This document shows, in pieces, positions 49,590-58,664 of a stretch of DNA of 64,000 nucleotides. The notes beneath the pieces were generated by a model. That model was given only the letters and a program-made list of their open reading frames with translations, made no database searches and was not told the DNA's origin. How positions within the stretch are numbered: position 1 is the first letter of the stretch; every line of letters starts with the position of its first letter. Location: positions 29,221 to 93,220 of the forward strand of contig NZ_JACSCH020000024.1 of the NCBI RefSeq assembly GCF_014451325.2, given 5' to 3'. The position numbers and the translations under genes are program-made. Source of the DNA: Streptomyces sp. CB02980 (lineage in GTDB: Bacteria > Actinomycetota > Actinomycetes > Streptomycetales > Streptomycetaceae).

Positions 49590-49785
49590 AGATGTCCCTG
49601 CCGTTCGCTACGACAAGATGGCGGCGGTACTTGTCGTAGTCGTAGCCGCGGTCGGCGAACAGCCGGCCCGGCCGGTGCCTCGGCCGCCCGCGCGTCCCTC
49701 GGATGCGGGGAATGGCATCCAGCAAGGGCATCAGTTGCGTGACGTCATGACGGTTTCCGCTGGTCAGCGAGACGACCAAGGGGGA
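49590..49785 (-). pseudogene. IS5-family transposase fragment
   Basis: SPLVVSLTSGNRHDVTQLMPL, then GRLFADRGYDYDKYRRHL, is the catalytic middle of an IS5-type transposase (the DRGYD motif). Both ends are missing. Confidence 0.75.
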
Positions 49786-49842
49786 ACGATCAGTAAGGAA
49801 GTAGCCATTGCCGACGTCCGCCCAGGTGACGTCGCCGACTGA

Positions 49843-49950
49843 CTCCAGGAGTACGGCGTTGTCGACGCCGGCGCGGATCAGAAGGTCCACGGTCTGGTCA
49901 TCGGCTCGAACGGCGGCGGCCTGTCCTACATCGCGAGCCCTGAGGGGTCG
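49843..49950 (+). pseudogene. Possible SUKH/SMI1-type gene fragment
   Basis: LQEYGVVDAGADQKVHGLVIGSNGGGLSYIASPEGSV resembles the C-terminal SUKH segment with the GSxGGG turn. It has no start and loses similarity after about 36 codons. This is a weak call. Confidence 0.3.
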
Positions 49951-50094
49951 GTTGCCACCGGGTCCCGCTGGACTGTCCCAGCTGGTCCTGAAAGAGAACG
50001 ACGGCATCTGGCTCGTGACCGAAATCTAGGGCAGGGGAGTCCGGCGCTGTGAAACCCCGGATCCTCACGCGGCTGCGGCCCCTATGCTGCGGCG

Positions 50095-50691
50095 GTGACC
50101 ATACCCCCCGATGCCGCCGGGCCCGTCGTGCCGGCCCGGCCCGCCGCGCCCTCGCGTCTCGCCTTCGTCGCCGCGCTCGCGCTGATCGTCGTCACCCTGG
50201 CCGCCTTCTGGGCATGGCGATGGTGGGAGGGTCGGCAGGAGGGCGAATTCAAGGCCGATCCGCAGTTCTGCGAGCTCGTCACCCCCGAGACGATCCACCG
50301 GCTCGTGCCCGAGGCGTATGGCGGACGTGAGGACGTGGTGTCCTGCACGTGGGCTGCCCCGCGCGAGAAGGGGAAGTACCGGGCCAACGTCCATCTCTTC
50401 GCCAGCCGCCTCAATGTCGAGCTGGCCCAGGAGGACATGCGGGAGCTGCGCATCGACGGTGAACTGGGCTGGGAGAAGGGTACCCAGGAGGACCTGCTCG
50501 GGATCGGCGACGAAGCCTTCCTCCGCTTCAGTCCGCCCGTACCCGGCAAGAACATCACCGCGCAGGTTGTCTTCCGCCGCAGCAACATGGTGATCTACCT
50601 GGCCTACGCCCGCAGCGACGACGACCGGCAGGCTGCCCGCGCCGGAGCCGTCGACGCCGCCCGCGAGACCGCAGCTCTCCTCAAGCCCTGA
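50095..50691 (+). CDS. Membrane-anchored protein with DUF3558-like domain
   Basis: The protein has 198 residues from a GTG. A Pro/Ala N-terminus is followed by one membrane helix (LAFVAALALIVVTLAAFWAWRWW, 23-45). The outside part has FCELVTPETIHRLVPEAYGGREDVVSCTWAAP with two cysteines and FASRLNVELAQEDMREL. This recalls DUF3558 lipoproteins of actinomycetes, which begin C-x-L-L and carry a paired Cys. Function is unknown. Its stop lies 8 bases from the end of a truncated regulator on the other strand. Confidence 0.7.
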   Translation: MTIPPDAAGPVVPARPAAPSRLAFVAALALIVVTLAAFWAWRWWEGRQEGEFKADPQFCELVTPETIHRLVPEAYGGREDVVSCTWAAPREKGKYRANVHLFASRLNVELAQEDMRELRIDGELGWEKGTQEDLLGIGDEAFLRFSPPVPGKNITAQVVFRRSNMVIYLAYARSDDDRQAARAGAVDAARETAALLKP

Positions 50692-50699
50692 CGGACACC

Positions 50700-50930
50700 T
50701 CAGGTGGTACGCAGGGTGACCAGACCTGATTCGTAGGCGAGTACCACGAGTTGGGCGTGGTCGTGGGCGTCCAGTTTGGTCATGGCACGGTTGACGTGAG
50801 TCTTCGCGGTAAGCGGGCTGACTACCATGCGGTCCGCTATCTCGTCGTTGGACAGACCCTCTGCGACCAGGACTACGGCCTCGCGTTCGCGGGCGGTCGG
50901 TTCCGCCGACGCGGTGCGGCTGCCGGTGTC
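50700..50930 (-). pseudogene. LuxR-type response-regulator HTH fragment
   Basis: The minus strand codes PTAREREAVVLVAEGLSNDE and, directly after, IADRMVVSPLTAKTHVNRAMTKL, ending VTLRTT. This is a complete NarL/LuxR helix-turn-helix. An in-frame stop precedes it by 11 codons and no receiver domain is present, so only the C-terminal part of a response regulator remains. Confidence 0.75.
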
Positions 50931-51072
50931 TCAGCCGCCCGCACACGCCGAGCCTCGGCCAACTGCGGGCCGCGTCAAAGGAAGAACAACAGACGAAGGC
51001 TCGAAAGACACAGCACCAGGATCCCACCAACGACTCCAACGCACCCACAGAACCAACGAAAAGGGCTTGCGG

Positions 51073-51306
51073 ATGGAGCGGTTCGTGAAGCTGGTGAAGG
51101 TGGTCCGGGAACGAGGGGGTAACGGCCCGGGTGGTGGCCGGCCGTGGTGTCTGCCGATGCCGGACCGGTGCTGCTCGTGGCTGTGTACTACCGCACGAAC
51201 CTCACCATGCGACAGCTCGCGCCGATGTTCGGGGCCTCGCCCGCCAGGGTCTGCCGAGTCATCCAACGGCTCCGTCCGCTGCTGGCGCTCGAGCCGGCTC
51301 CCCACC
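51073..51306 (+). pseudogene. IS5-family transposase N-terminal fragment
   Basis: Joined over a frameshift near 51160: MERFVKLVKVVRERGGNGPG followed by GRPWCLPMPD, then VLLVAVYYRTNLTMRQLAPM and FGASPARVCRVIQRLRPLLALEP. This is the N-terminal third of an IS5-type transposase. It is fused directly to the SRAP fragment that follows. Confidence 0.75.
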
Positions 51307-51483
51307 GACGGTCAGGTGATGGCCGTGGTGGGACTCTACGAGTACTGGCGCACCCCCGACATCGACGACCTCTGCGCCCTGCTCACCCGCCCCGCGGACG
51401 GCTGGCTCGACGTCCGGCCCGTCTCCACGGCGGTCAACCACGTCCGCAACAACGGAGCGCACCTCCTCGACGCAGCCACGTGA
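51307..51483 (+). pseudogene. Truncated SRAP gene fragment
   Basis: DGQVMAVVGLYEYWRTPDIDDLCALL...VSTAVNHVRNNGAHLLDAAT matches the end of the intact gene at 48046-48780. An internal segment between NPDI and HDIDDL of the intact protein is deleted, and the first two thirds are missing. Both break points contain GA(C/T)ATC, suggesting loss by short-repeat recombination. Confidence 0.85.
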
Positions 51484-51671
51484 TCGACTATCCGCGCCGT
51501 GCGGGGGGACGCGAGCCGGCCACCCACCCCGTCACCGAGCCGGCGGAACCAGGTGCTGATACGCCTCCGGCGGCGACAGCGAGCGATCGCTACAGATCGC
51601 CGGTTGCGCCGGTCTCCAGGAAGCGCACAAACGCACTGCTGGCCTTTTGGTGTCTTCGGGGCGGGGCCGTG

Positions 51672-52307
51672 TCAGGCCTGTGGGGTCTGCTGCGATGACG
51701 GAGCGGCCAGGCCGGCGATCATGAGGCTGAATGCTTGGGCGGCGCGTTCGTCGAGTTCGTCGAGGGGGATGCCGGTGTCGCGGGCGTAGGCCTCGCGGAA
51801 GATGACGTAGCCCATTTGTGCCGCGGCGGTCATGACGTGCGCGGCGACGGCGTCGGCGTCCTCGGGTAGCGAGCCGTCGGCCTTGTCGCGGTCCAGGCTC
51901 TGCAGGGTCTGGGGGAATCGAGGCAGCGGGCTGAAGTTGTCGTCGCGGTCGAGCGCCAGGAGCGTTTCGAGTGTGACCAGTTCGGGTTCGTCGAGGCGAT
52001 GGTGGAACATCGCGAGCCGTCGTTCGGCGAAGGGCTGTTCCCAGTGGCCGTCGTGGTCTTCGGTCTGGCGCTCCACGAGGTCGGCGGCCGCGGCTCGCAG
52101 CAGGGATTGACGGCTGCCGAAGTACTGGTAGATCTGCCCGTGGTTGACCCCCGCTTCGGCGGCGATCTCCCGGAGGTTGACCCCGGCGAGCACTCCGTCG
52201 CGCTCGAGCAGGGTGCGTGCCGCGGCGAGAAGGTCCGCCTCCGTCTCCTCGCGGCTGCGCCGGCGCCGCCGCGTCTTTCCGGTCCCGCCGGTCCCGCTCT
52301 CGGTCAT
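51672..52307 (-). CDS. TetR-family transcriptional regulator
   Basis: The protein has 211 residues. A basic leader (KTRRRRRSREETEADLLAAART) precedes a TetR helix-turn-helix, NLREIAAEAGVNHGQIYQYFGSRQSLLRAAA (residues 42-72). The rest is the ligand-binding helical domain. It is divergent from a CoA-transferase/transporter/amidase operon, and a palindrome lies between them at 52389-52409. It is the likely repressor of that operon and of itself, released by an amide- or acid-type ligand. Confidence 0.9.
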   Translation of the reverse strand: MTESGTGGTGKTRRRRRSREETEADLLAAARTLLERDGVLAGVNLREIAAEAGVNHGQIYQYFGSRQSLLRAAAADLVERQTEDHDGHWEQPFAERRLAMFHHRLDEPELVTLETLLALDRDDNFSPLPRFPQTLQSLDRDKADGSLPEDADAVAAHVMTAAAQMGYVIFREAYARDTGIPLDELDERAAQAFSLMIAGLAAPSSQQTPQA

Positions 52308-52388
52308 GTGTTGCTCCCCGATCGTTCTGGATCTTCCCGTCTCGGCTCTTGCCGCGCCGCAGGGACCACTCTATGGTCCCACTAGCAA

Positions 52389-52409
52389 CGTTTCGTTAAT
52401 AACGAAACG
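52389..52409. promoter_or_regulatory. TetR operator candidate
   Basis: CGTTTCGTT-AAT-AACGAAACG is a perfect inverted repeat with 9-base arms. It lies 31 bases before the CoA-transferase ATG and 82 bases from the TetR start, in an otherwise GC-rich region, so it is placed to control the operon and the regulator. Confidence 0.75.
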
Positions 52410-52439
52410 TGAATAACGTGAACGTGCGAAGGGGAACCC

Positions 52440-53630
52440 ATGTCGACACCTCCGCTGGCGGGCATACGCGTTCTTGACCTGTCCACCGTGCTGGCCGCGC
52501 CGGTCACCGCCACGTTCCTCGGCGACTTCGGCGCCGAGGTCGTCAAGGTCGAGGATCCCGGCCGCGGTGACTTCACCCGCGGCCCTACTCCGGGCGCCCG
52601 GTCCCCGTACTGGGCCCAGGAGGCCCGCAACAAGAAGTCCGTCACCCTGGACCTGCGCACCGAGGCCGGGCAGCGGATCGCGCGCCGGCTCGTTCCGCAC
52701 TTCGACGTCGTGATCACCAACTACCGGCCGCCGACGCTGAAGACCTGGGGGCTGGACCCGGACACCTTGCGGGAGCTCGCACCGGACACGGTGCTCGTGT
52801 ATGTGACGGGGTACGGGCTGACCGGCCCGTACAGCGACCGCGGTTCCTTCGACCGGATCGCCAGTGCCTTCGCCGGCCTGACCTACGTCACCGGCGACGC
52901 GGACCGACCGCCGGTGCGCAGCGGGTACTCGACGATCGACTACATGGCCGCCTACCTGGGCGCGTTCTCGGTGGTCACCGCGCTGTACCACCGGGACACC
53001 GCGGGCGGTGGCGGGCAGGTGATCGACCTCGCGCTGTACGAGGCGGGGTTCAGGGCCTCCGAGGACGCGCTCGCCGCGTACGCGACGACCGGCAAGGTCA
53101 GGGAGCGCCTGGGCAACCGGAATCCGCAGATCGTGCCCGCCAGCGACTTCACCGCCTGCGACGGGCGCCGCGTGTCGATCCACGCAGGCACCGACGCCCT
53201 CTTCGGCCGGCTGGCCGCCGTCATGAACCGCCCGGAGCTGGCGGAGGAGCCCGCCTATGCGACGCGGGCGGCGAGGGCGGAACACGCCGATGCCCTGTAC
53301 GCGCTCATCGCCGACTGGGTTGCGGGGTACTCGGCGGACGAGGTGACGAAGTTCCTGAGCGACACCGGCATTCCGGCCTCGCCGCTGATGAGCATTGCGG
53401 ACATCGCTGCCGACGCGCACTACCGCGAGCGGGGCACGCTCGTCACGGTGGACGACCCCGACTTCGGGCCGCTGTCGATGGTCGCGCCGCTGCCCAGGAT
53501 GTCGAAGACGCCCGGCAGCATCCGGAGCACCGGCCCGGCGCTCGGCGAGCACAACACCGACGTCTACACGGGTGTGCTCGGCCTCGGCCCGGACGAGCTC
53601 GCCTCGCTGCGCGCCGACGGCGTGATCTGA
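52440..53630 (+). CDS. CaiB/BaiF family (class III) CoA-transferase
   Basis: The protein has 396 residues. LAGIRVLDLSTVLAAPVTATFLGDFGAEVVKVEDP and NKKSVTLDL are the class III N-terminus; the catalytic Asp is expected in FDRIASAFAG/YSTIDYMAAYLGAF. It would move CoA between carboxylic acids. GAAGGGG precedes the ATG by 8 bases. With the following transporter and amidase it suggests uptake of an amide, hydrolysis to an acid and activation to a CoA ester. The substrate cannot be deduced. Confidence 0.88.
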   Translation: MSTPPLAGIRVLDLSTVLAAPVTATFLGDFGAEVVKVEDPGRGDFTRGPTPGARSPYWAQEARNKKSVTLDLRTEAGQRIARRLVPHFDVVITNYRPPTLKTWGLDPDTLRELAPDTVLVYVTGYGLTGPYSDRGSFDRIASAFAGLTYVTGDADRPPVRSGYSTIDYMAAYLGAFSVVTALYHRDTAGGGGQVIDLALYEAGFRASEDALAAYATTGKVRERLGNRNPQIVPASDFTACDGRRVSIHAGTDALFGRLAAVMNRPELAEEPAYATRAARAEHADALYALIADWVAGYSADEVTKFLSDTGIPASPLMSIADIAADAHYRERGTLVTVDDPDFGPLSMVAPLPRMSKTPGSIRSTGPALGEHNTDVYTGVLGLGPDELASLRADGVI

Positions 53631-53675
53631 CCTTCCCTCCCACCACCCCCTCTTCCTCCGGGAGGTCACGCGCCC

Positions 53676-55079
53676 ATGGCCGTCACCCTGCACACCGCCG
53701 CACTCGGGACGCGTCTCGACCGGCTCCCGCTCAGTCCCTTCCACCGCCGCCTGGTCGTCGCCCTGGCCGGAATGATCCTCTTCGAGTGGGTGGAGACCTA
53801 CGCCTTCGCGTTCGTCGCCCCCGCCCTGCGCGAACAGTGGGACATGCCGCTGTCGACCATCGCCGTCGTGGCCGGTGTAGGTCAGCTCGGGGCCTTCGCC
53901 GGCGGCGTGCTCGCCGGCTACCTCGCCGACCGAGTCGGCCGCCGCCGCACCATGCTGGCCTGCGTCATCCTCTATTGCGTCGCCACCGTCGGCTGCGTCC
54001 TGGTCCAGAACCCCTGGCAGCTGATCGCTGCCCGCACCGCCACGCACCTCGGCGCACAGGGCATGGCCGTGGTCGCCATAGTCGTTCTCACCGAGTTCGT
54101 ACCCGCCACCGCGCGGGGGCGCCTGCAGACGTACAAGGTGGCGATCGGCTCGCTCGGTATCCCCATCGCCGCCTGGGCGGGCTACTTTCTGGTGCCCCAG
54201 TGGACCTGGGGCTGGCGCGTCGTCTTCGGCCTCGGCCTGTTCGGTGTCGTCTTCGCCGTACTGATCCATCGCTGGGTCCCGGAGAGCCCGCGCTGGCTCG
54301 CCTCCCGGGGCCGGCTCGCCGAAGCCGACGCCATCGTGCGCCGTGTCGAACTCCAGTGCGGCGTCGAGTCCCCGGTCGACGTGCCACCCGCCCCTGCCAT
54401 GGCGGCATCAGGGCCGACCGAGACCCCGGACCAGCCCCGCATCAGCGAGTTGTGGACCGGTGCGCACCGCCGCAACTTCCTTGTCGTCACCACGATGTGG
54501 GTGACCGGACTGCTCGCCTACTCCGCCTACAACACCTGGACACCCACACTCCTCGCCGAGACCGGGCTCGATCTCGACGACACCCTGCTGCTGTCCGCTG
54601 CCCTGGCGACAGCCGCCCCACTCGGCGCGCTGGCCGCCGTACCTCTCATCGACCGCTGGGACCGGCGCCGCACCCAGCTCGTCCTCGGAGCCCTGTCCGC
54701 CACCGCGCTGCTGCTGTTCTCGCTCGTCCGCGCCCCTGCGATCGTCCTCGTGCTCGGCTGCCTGGTCAGCCTGCTCTTCCAGATGGCCGTGCCCTTCCTC
54801 CAGGTGTACTCCGCGGAGATCTTCCCCACCCGGATCCGCGCGCTCGGCTCCGGCACCGCCAACGCCCTGTCCCGCATCTTCAACTTCGCCGCCCCGATGC
54901 TTGTCGCCGCCATCTACACCGGCGCCGGCTACACCGCCGTTTTCGTCCTGCTCGCCGCGCTCAGCGCCACCGGAGGCCTGGTAGCGGTCCGCTTCGGCCC
55001 GCGCACCACCGGCGTAAGCCTCGAAGCCGCCACCACCTCCCACCCCGCCCCGACCCCCAAGGAGCCCCACACACCATGA
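53676..55079 (+). CDS. MFS transporter (metabolite:H+ symporter type)
   Basis: The protein has 467 residues with 12 predicted membrane helices. GYLADRVGRRRTMLACVILY is the loop 2-3 MFS signature, and VPESPRWLASRGRLAEADAIV is the sugar/aromatic-acid symporter mark after helix 6. PLIDRWDRRRTQLVLG is the repeated loop in the second half. It most resembles the AAHS/sugar porter group that takes up small organic acids. It follows the CoA-transferase by 45 bases and overlaps the amidase by 4 bases. Confidence 0.88.
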   Translation: MAVTLHTAALGTRLDRLPLSPFHRRLVVALAGMILFEWVETYAFAFVAPALREQWDMPLSTIAVVAGVGQLGAFAGGVLAGYLADRVGRRRTMLACVILYCVATVGCVLVQNPWQLIAARTATHLGAQGMAVVAIVVLTEFVPATARGRLQTYKVAIGSLGIPIAAWAGYFLVPQWTWGWRVVFGLGLFGVVFAVLIHRWVPESPRWLASRGRLAEADAIVRRVELQCGVESPVDVPPAPAMAASGPTETPDQPRISELWTGAHRRNFLVVTTMWVTGLLAYSAYNTWTPTLLAETGLDLDDTLLLSAALATAAPLGALAAVPLIDRWDRRRTQLVLGALSATALLLFSLVRAPAIVLVLGCLVSLLFQMAVPFLQVYSAEIFPTRIRALGSGTANALSRIFNFAAPMLVAAIYTGAGYTAVFVLLAALSATGGLVAVRFGPRTTGVSLEAATTSHPAPTPKEPHTP

Positions 55080-56503
55080 CCGACCTGTCCTTCGCCTCGG
55101 CCACCGAACTCACCGCCCTCATCCGCCGCCGGGAGCTCTCACCCACCGAGCTCATGCGCCACACCCTCGACCGAATCTCCGTCGCCGACGCGACGATCAA
55201 CTCCGTCGTCGCCCTCGACCCGGAGGGAGCGCTCACCGAAGCCGCCGCCCTCGAACAGCGCATCATCCGCGGCGACAACGCAGGGCCGCTCGCCGGCCTG
55301 CCGATCCTCGTCAAAGACCTCGAAGACGCGGAAGGGTTCCCCACCGCCCGCGGCACCCGCGCCTACCAAGGCCGCCCGCCCGCCGCCCACGACAGCATCC
55401 ACGTCGCCCGGCTCCGCGCCGCCGGTGCCCTGGTCATCGGCAAGACGAACACACCGCCACTCGGTGCAGCGGTCCACACCACCAACGACGCTTTCGGCAC
55501 CACCCGCAACCCCTGGAACCCCGAGCGCACGCCCGGCGGCTCCAGCGGCGGCGCGGCCGCGGCCGTCGCCGCCGGACTCGTCGCCCTGGCCACCGCCGGA
55601 GACGGCGGCGGCTCCACTCGCATCCCCGCCGCGCTGTGCGGAGTCGTCGGCCTCAAGCCATCCCGCGGCCGCATCCCGCACGGCCCGGTCCGGATGCCGA
55701 TCTGGCCTCAGCACGCCTGCCTGTCAGGCATGGCCCGCACCGTACGGGACACCGCACTGCACCTCGACGTCGCCGCCGGCCACCACCCGGCCGATCCCAA
55801 CTCGTTGCCCGCCCCCGGCCTCTCCTACCGCGACACCCTCGACAAGCCGCTGCCCGCCCTGCGCGTCGGCGTCCTGCGCACCCTCGGCATCGCCGCACCC
55901 CGCCCTGAGATCCTGCGCGCCCTCGACCACGCCGCAGCCCTGCTGCGAGGCCAGGGCCACGACGTCCGGGACGACGAGTCGGCCCTGCCCGGCGCCGACG
56001 ACTTCCCCGCTCCGTTCCAGCTGCGGCAGAGGGTCCTGGCGTACGCCCGGCTCCTCGACGTCCTCGACGACTTCACCACCCGTCGCGACACCTTCGAACC
56101 GTGGTTCGCAGACCTCCTCGACGCAAGCCGCTCTCTCACCCCGGCGGACCTGGCCGCCTACTGGGCCCACCGCGCACGCCTCGACCAATGGGCGGCCGAC
56201 CTCTTCGACCGCTACGACCTCCTGCTCATGCCGACCACCCCCACGACCGCATGGCCGGCCGAAGGCCCGGACGTGGCCGCGGCCGTGCACGAGCGGGTCC
56301 TCCCCATCTCCTACACCGCCGTCTTCAACGACACCGGCCACCCGGCCGTCAGCATCCCCTCCGGCATCGCCCCGGACGGACTTCCCCTCGCCGTGCAGCT
56401 CATCGCTGCTCACCACCGCGACGACCTCGCCCTCGCAGTCGCCCACGCGCTCGAGAAGTCCCTTGGCACACAGCGCCCGCTGACCTTCCGCGCCGCGCGA
56501 TGA
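55076..56503 (+). CDS. Amidase-signature family hydrolase
   Basis: The protein has 475 residues. The Ser-Ser-Lys triad is present: VKDLEDAEGFPTARGT (Lys), GGSSGGAAAAVAAG (Ser) and ATAGDGGGSTRIPAALCGVVGLKPSRGR (catalytic Ser). The sequence TPGGSSGGAAAAVA is the hallmark glycine-serine motif. It would hydrolyse an amide to acid and ammonia in the cytoplasm. The ATG overlaps the transporter stop (ATGA); a long open frame upstream is a shadow. IS remains follow immediately after its stop. Confidence 0.92.
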   Translation: MTDLSFASATELTALIRRRELSPTELMRHTLDRISVADATINSVVALDPEGALTEAAALEQRIIRGDNAGPLAGLPILVKDLEDAEGFPTARGTRAYQGRPPAAHDSIHVARLRAAGALVIGKTNTPPLGAAVHTTNDAFGTTRNPWNPERTPGGSSGGAAAAVAAGLVALATAGDGGGSTRIPAALCGVVGLKPSRGRIPHGPVRMPIWPQHACLSGMARTVRDTALHLDVAAGHHPADPNSLPAPGLSYRDTLDKPLPALRVGVLRTLGIAAPRPEILRALDHAAALLRGQGHDVRDDESALPGADDFPAPFQLRQRVLAYARLLDVLDDFTTRRDTFEPWFADLLDASRSLTPADLAAYWAHRARLDQWAADLFDRYDLLLMPTTPTTAWPAEGPDVAAAVHERVLPISYTAVFNDTGHPAVSIPSGIAPDGLPLAVQLIAAHHRDDLALAVAHALEKSLGTQRPLTFRAAR

Positions 56504-56519
56504 CCGGTTTGATGCCTGG

Positions 56520-56715
56520 GCCCAGACGAGGCGGCGATATCTGTCGCGGTCGTAGCTACGGTCGCGACAGATTGTCAGACCGCCGCAGTCGCCCGCCCAG
56601 ACCGGGAACACTCGGAGTCTTGGCAAGCAGATGCATCAGCTGGGCGATGTCGTTGCGGTGTCCGCTGGTGAACGACACGGCGAGCGGGATCCCCGGAGCC
56701 ACACCGGAACATGCG
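56520..56715 (-). pseudogene. IS5-family transposase fragment
   Basis: The minus strand reads IPLAVSFTSGHRNDIAQLMHL...KTPSVPGLGGRLRR and, shifted, DRSYDRDRYRRLVWAQ then GIKPVIARR. It is the catalytic part of an IS5-type transposase broken by a frameshift. It is of the same kind as the fragment at 49590-49785. Confidence 0.75.
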
Positions 56716-56864
56716 AGCTGACCAGCCTCAAGCCGCTACCCGTGGGACCTCTGACTCCGCGGACAGGCTTCCTCAGAGCTTACGACTCGGGGAGCGAGAG
56801 GAGTGCCCTGCTGTGTGGGGGCCCGGGGCCCGCATGGTCGGCAGACACAGCACTCGGAGGTCGG

Positions 56865-57728
56865 CTATCCCACGGGGGCATCGGAGGTGGGCCGGCCCGG
56901 AATCTCCAGCAAGGTGGACAGGTAGTCGGGGCGCTCTTCGACCACGAGGTGTCCGGCCTCGGAGACCACACCGAGCTCAGCGCCGAGTGTGGCGCGCACT
57001 GCCGGGCCGAGCCGCCGCGGGGGGAGGAAGACGTCGTGCTCCCCGGTGACGACCAGGCGGGGAACTGACCGCGCGGGCAGGGTGGCAGCGCCCGGCGCCC
57101 CACTGGAGCGCGCATGCCGGGCGACCAGTGTCATCCAGTCCACCAGTTCCTCGCGGGGTGAATGGCCAGGCGCGAGCATGGCGCGCAGAAGCCGGGCGCT
57201 GTGCGTCGGTGCGGGCCGCAGGAACCAGGCGGCCGAGGCGGCCAGCACGGTGGGAGTCAACCTCAGCCTGGTCAGTCCACCGGGGGAGACCAGGGCGAGT
57301 CGTTCGATCCGGGGAGAGTCGCTGGACAGGGCTATGGCGGCACCGAAGGAGTGGCCCATCACCATGACCGGCTCGGACGAGATCTTCTCGATCACCTCGC
57401 TCAGCCACGCCCCGTACCAGGACAACCGGCTGCCGGAAAGACCACGTCCGCCGGAACTGAGACCGGGCTGGCCCGGGACGTCCACCAGCAGCACCCGGTG
57501 ACCGGCGGCGACGAGGGCCGTGGCCAGCGGCAGGGACGCGGCGGCGTTGAAGTTGGTGCCCGGGACGAACACGACCGTCGTCGGGCCGGAGCCGGCGAGG
57601 ACCACGTGGGTCGGTGCGCCCTTGGCGGTCACCGTCTTGCGTTCGTGTGGTACCGGCCATGCGGCGAGCTGGTCGAGGCACCAGCGTCGGATGAGCTCCT
57701 TGCCCGTCGTACTGCGGTAGATCGAGTT
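56865..57728 (-). CDS. Alpha/beta hydrolase
   Basis: The protein has 287 residues from the GTG at 57728 (VNSIYRSTTGKELIRRWC); a longer form from the ATG at 57764 is possible. Oxyanion strand VVFVPGTNFNAAASL, nucleophile elbow VMGHSFGAAIAL (Ser), acid in LVVTGEHDVFLPP and His in SEAGHLVVEERPD. The fold is complete, so it is probably an active esterase or lipase-like enzyme; the substrate is unknown. Its 5' side abuts a transposase remnant on the other strand. Confidence 0.85.
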   Translation of the reverse strand, partial: NSIYRSTTGKELIRRWCLDQLAAWPVPHERKTVTAKGAPTHVVLAGSGPTTVVFVPGTNFNAAASLPLATALVAAGHRVLLVDVPGQPGLSSGGRGLSGSRLSWYGAWLSEVIEKISSEPVMVMGHSFGAAIALSSDSPRIERLALVSPGGLTRLRLTPTVLAASAAWFLRPAPTHSARLLRAMLAPGHSPREELVDWMTLVARHARSSGAPGAATLPARSVPRLVVTGEHDVFLPPRRLGPAVRATLGAELGVVSEAGHLVVEERPDYLSTLLEIPGRPTSDAPVG

Positions 57729-57828
57729 CACTGGTCGAGTATCGCGCCTCGTACCGGGCAGGGACATGAGAAGGGCCGCACGGGTTGGGCAAGTTGTGAC
57801 GCAAGCCTGGGCCGTGCGGTCTGTTCCC

Positions 57829-58664
57829 ATCCTGCCCTGTTCGGAATCTCTCGCGCGCACTTCGGCGAGTTGCTCGAAGAACTCGCCCCGAGGTGGGAAA
57901 CGGCCCGGGAGTCGGCACTCCACGAGCGCCTCGGCGGAGGCCGAGCTGTACGCGGTGGACCGCGCCACCGTCTCCGGAGCGATCCGCGAGATCCGCCCGC
58001 TGCTCGCAGCCCGCGGCTTCGCGATCCCCGACCGTCCAGGTGTGCGGCTACGCACACTCGAGGACCTGTTCGCCTACGCCGACGCGGAGGACGTGGAACT
58101 GCGGATCGACGGGACCGAGGTGCAGGTCCGCCGCCCGTGTGCGAGCCGCCCCGGTCGCAGGGCGTTCATCTCGGGCAAGAGGAAGCAGAACACCATCAAG
58201 ACCACCACGTTCAGCGACGGCCGGGGGCGGACCCTGTTCAGCGGGGTGGTCAGGCCGACCGGATGCACGACCAGACCGCTGTGCGCACCGAGGGCATCGC
58301 CGAGCAGTTCCGCCGGCACCCGCAGGTGAAGGCGGGGGGCGATGAGGGCTACCGGGGTCTGGCCAACGAGTTCCCCAGCCAGGTCAGCGCCCCGCCGAAG
58401 AAGCCGAAGGACGACGCACCACCGGGCGAGCACCACGCCTGGCGCGAGCAGCGGCGCCGCCAGTCCTCCGCCCGGATCTGCGTGGAGCACACCAACGCCG
58501 AGTTCAAGCAGTGGCACCCACTGCAGCGGTTCACCGGCCGCCGCGAGACCTACGCCGACACCCACCTCGCGATCGCTGGGCTCATCTCCGACCGCTCCGC
58601 CCGCCGGGCGCCCCGCCGCAAGACCAGCACCGAACTGGTGCTCGCCTGGCAGGCCGCCTGCTGA
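57829..58664 (+). pseudogene. IS5-type transposase, frameshifted and internally deleted
   Basis: Pieces in three frame segments: PALFGISRAHFGELLEELAPRWE (57834-57930), AELYAVDRATVSGAIREIRPLL...RIDGTEVQVRRP...GKRKQNTIKTTTF (57936-58260) and RMHDQTAVRTEGIAEQFRRHP...WHPLQRFTGRRETYADTHLAIAGL, ending at 58664. About 50 codons are missing between the first two. The order matches one IS5-type transposase, now inactive. Confidence 0.8.
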
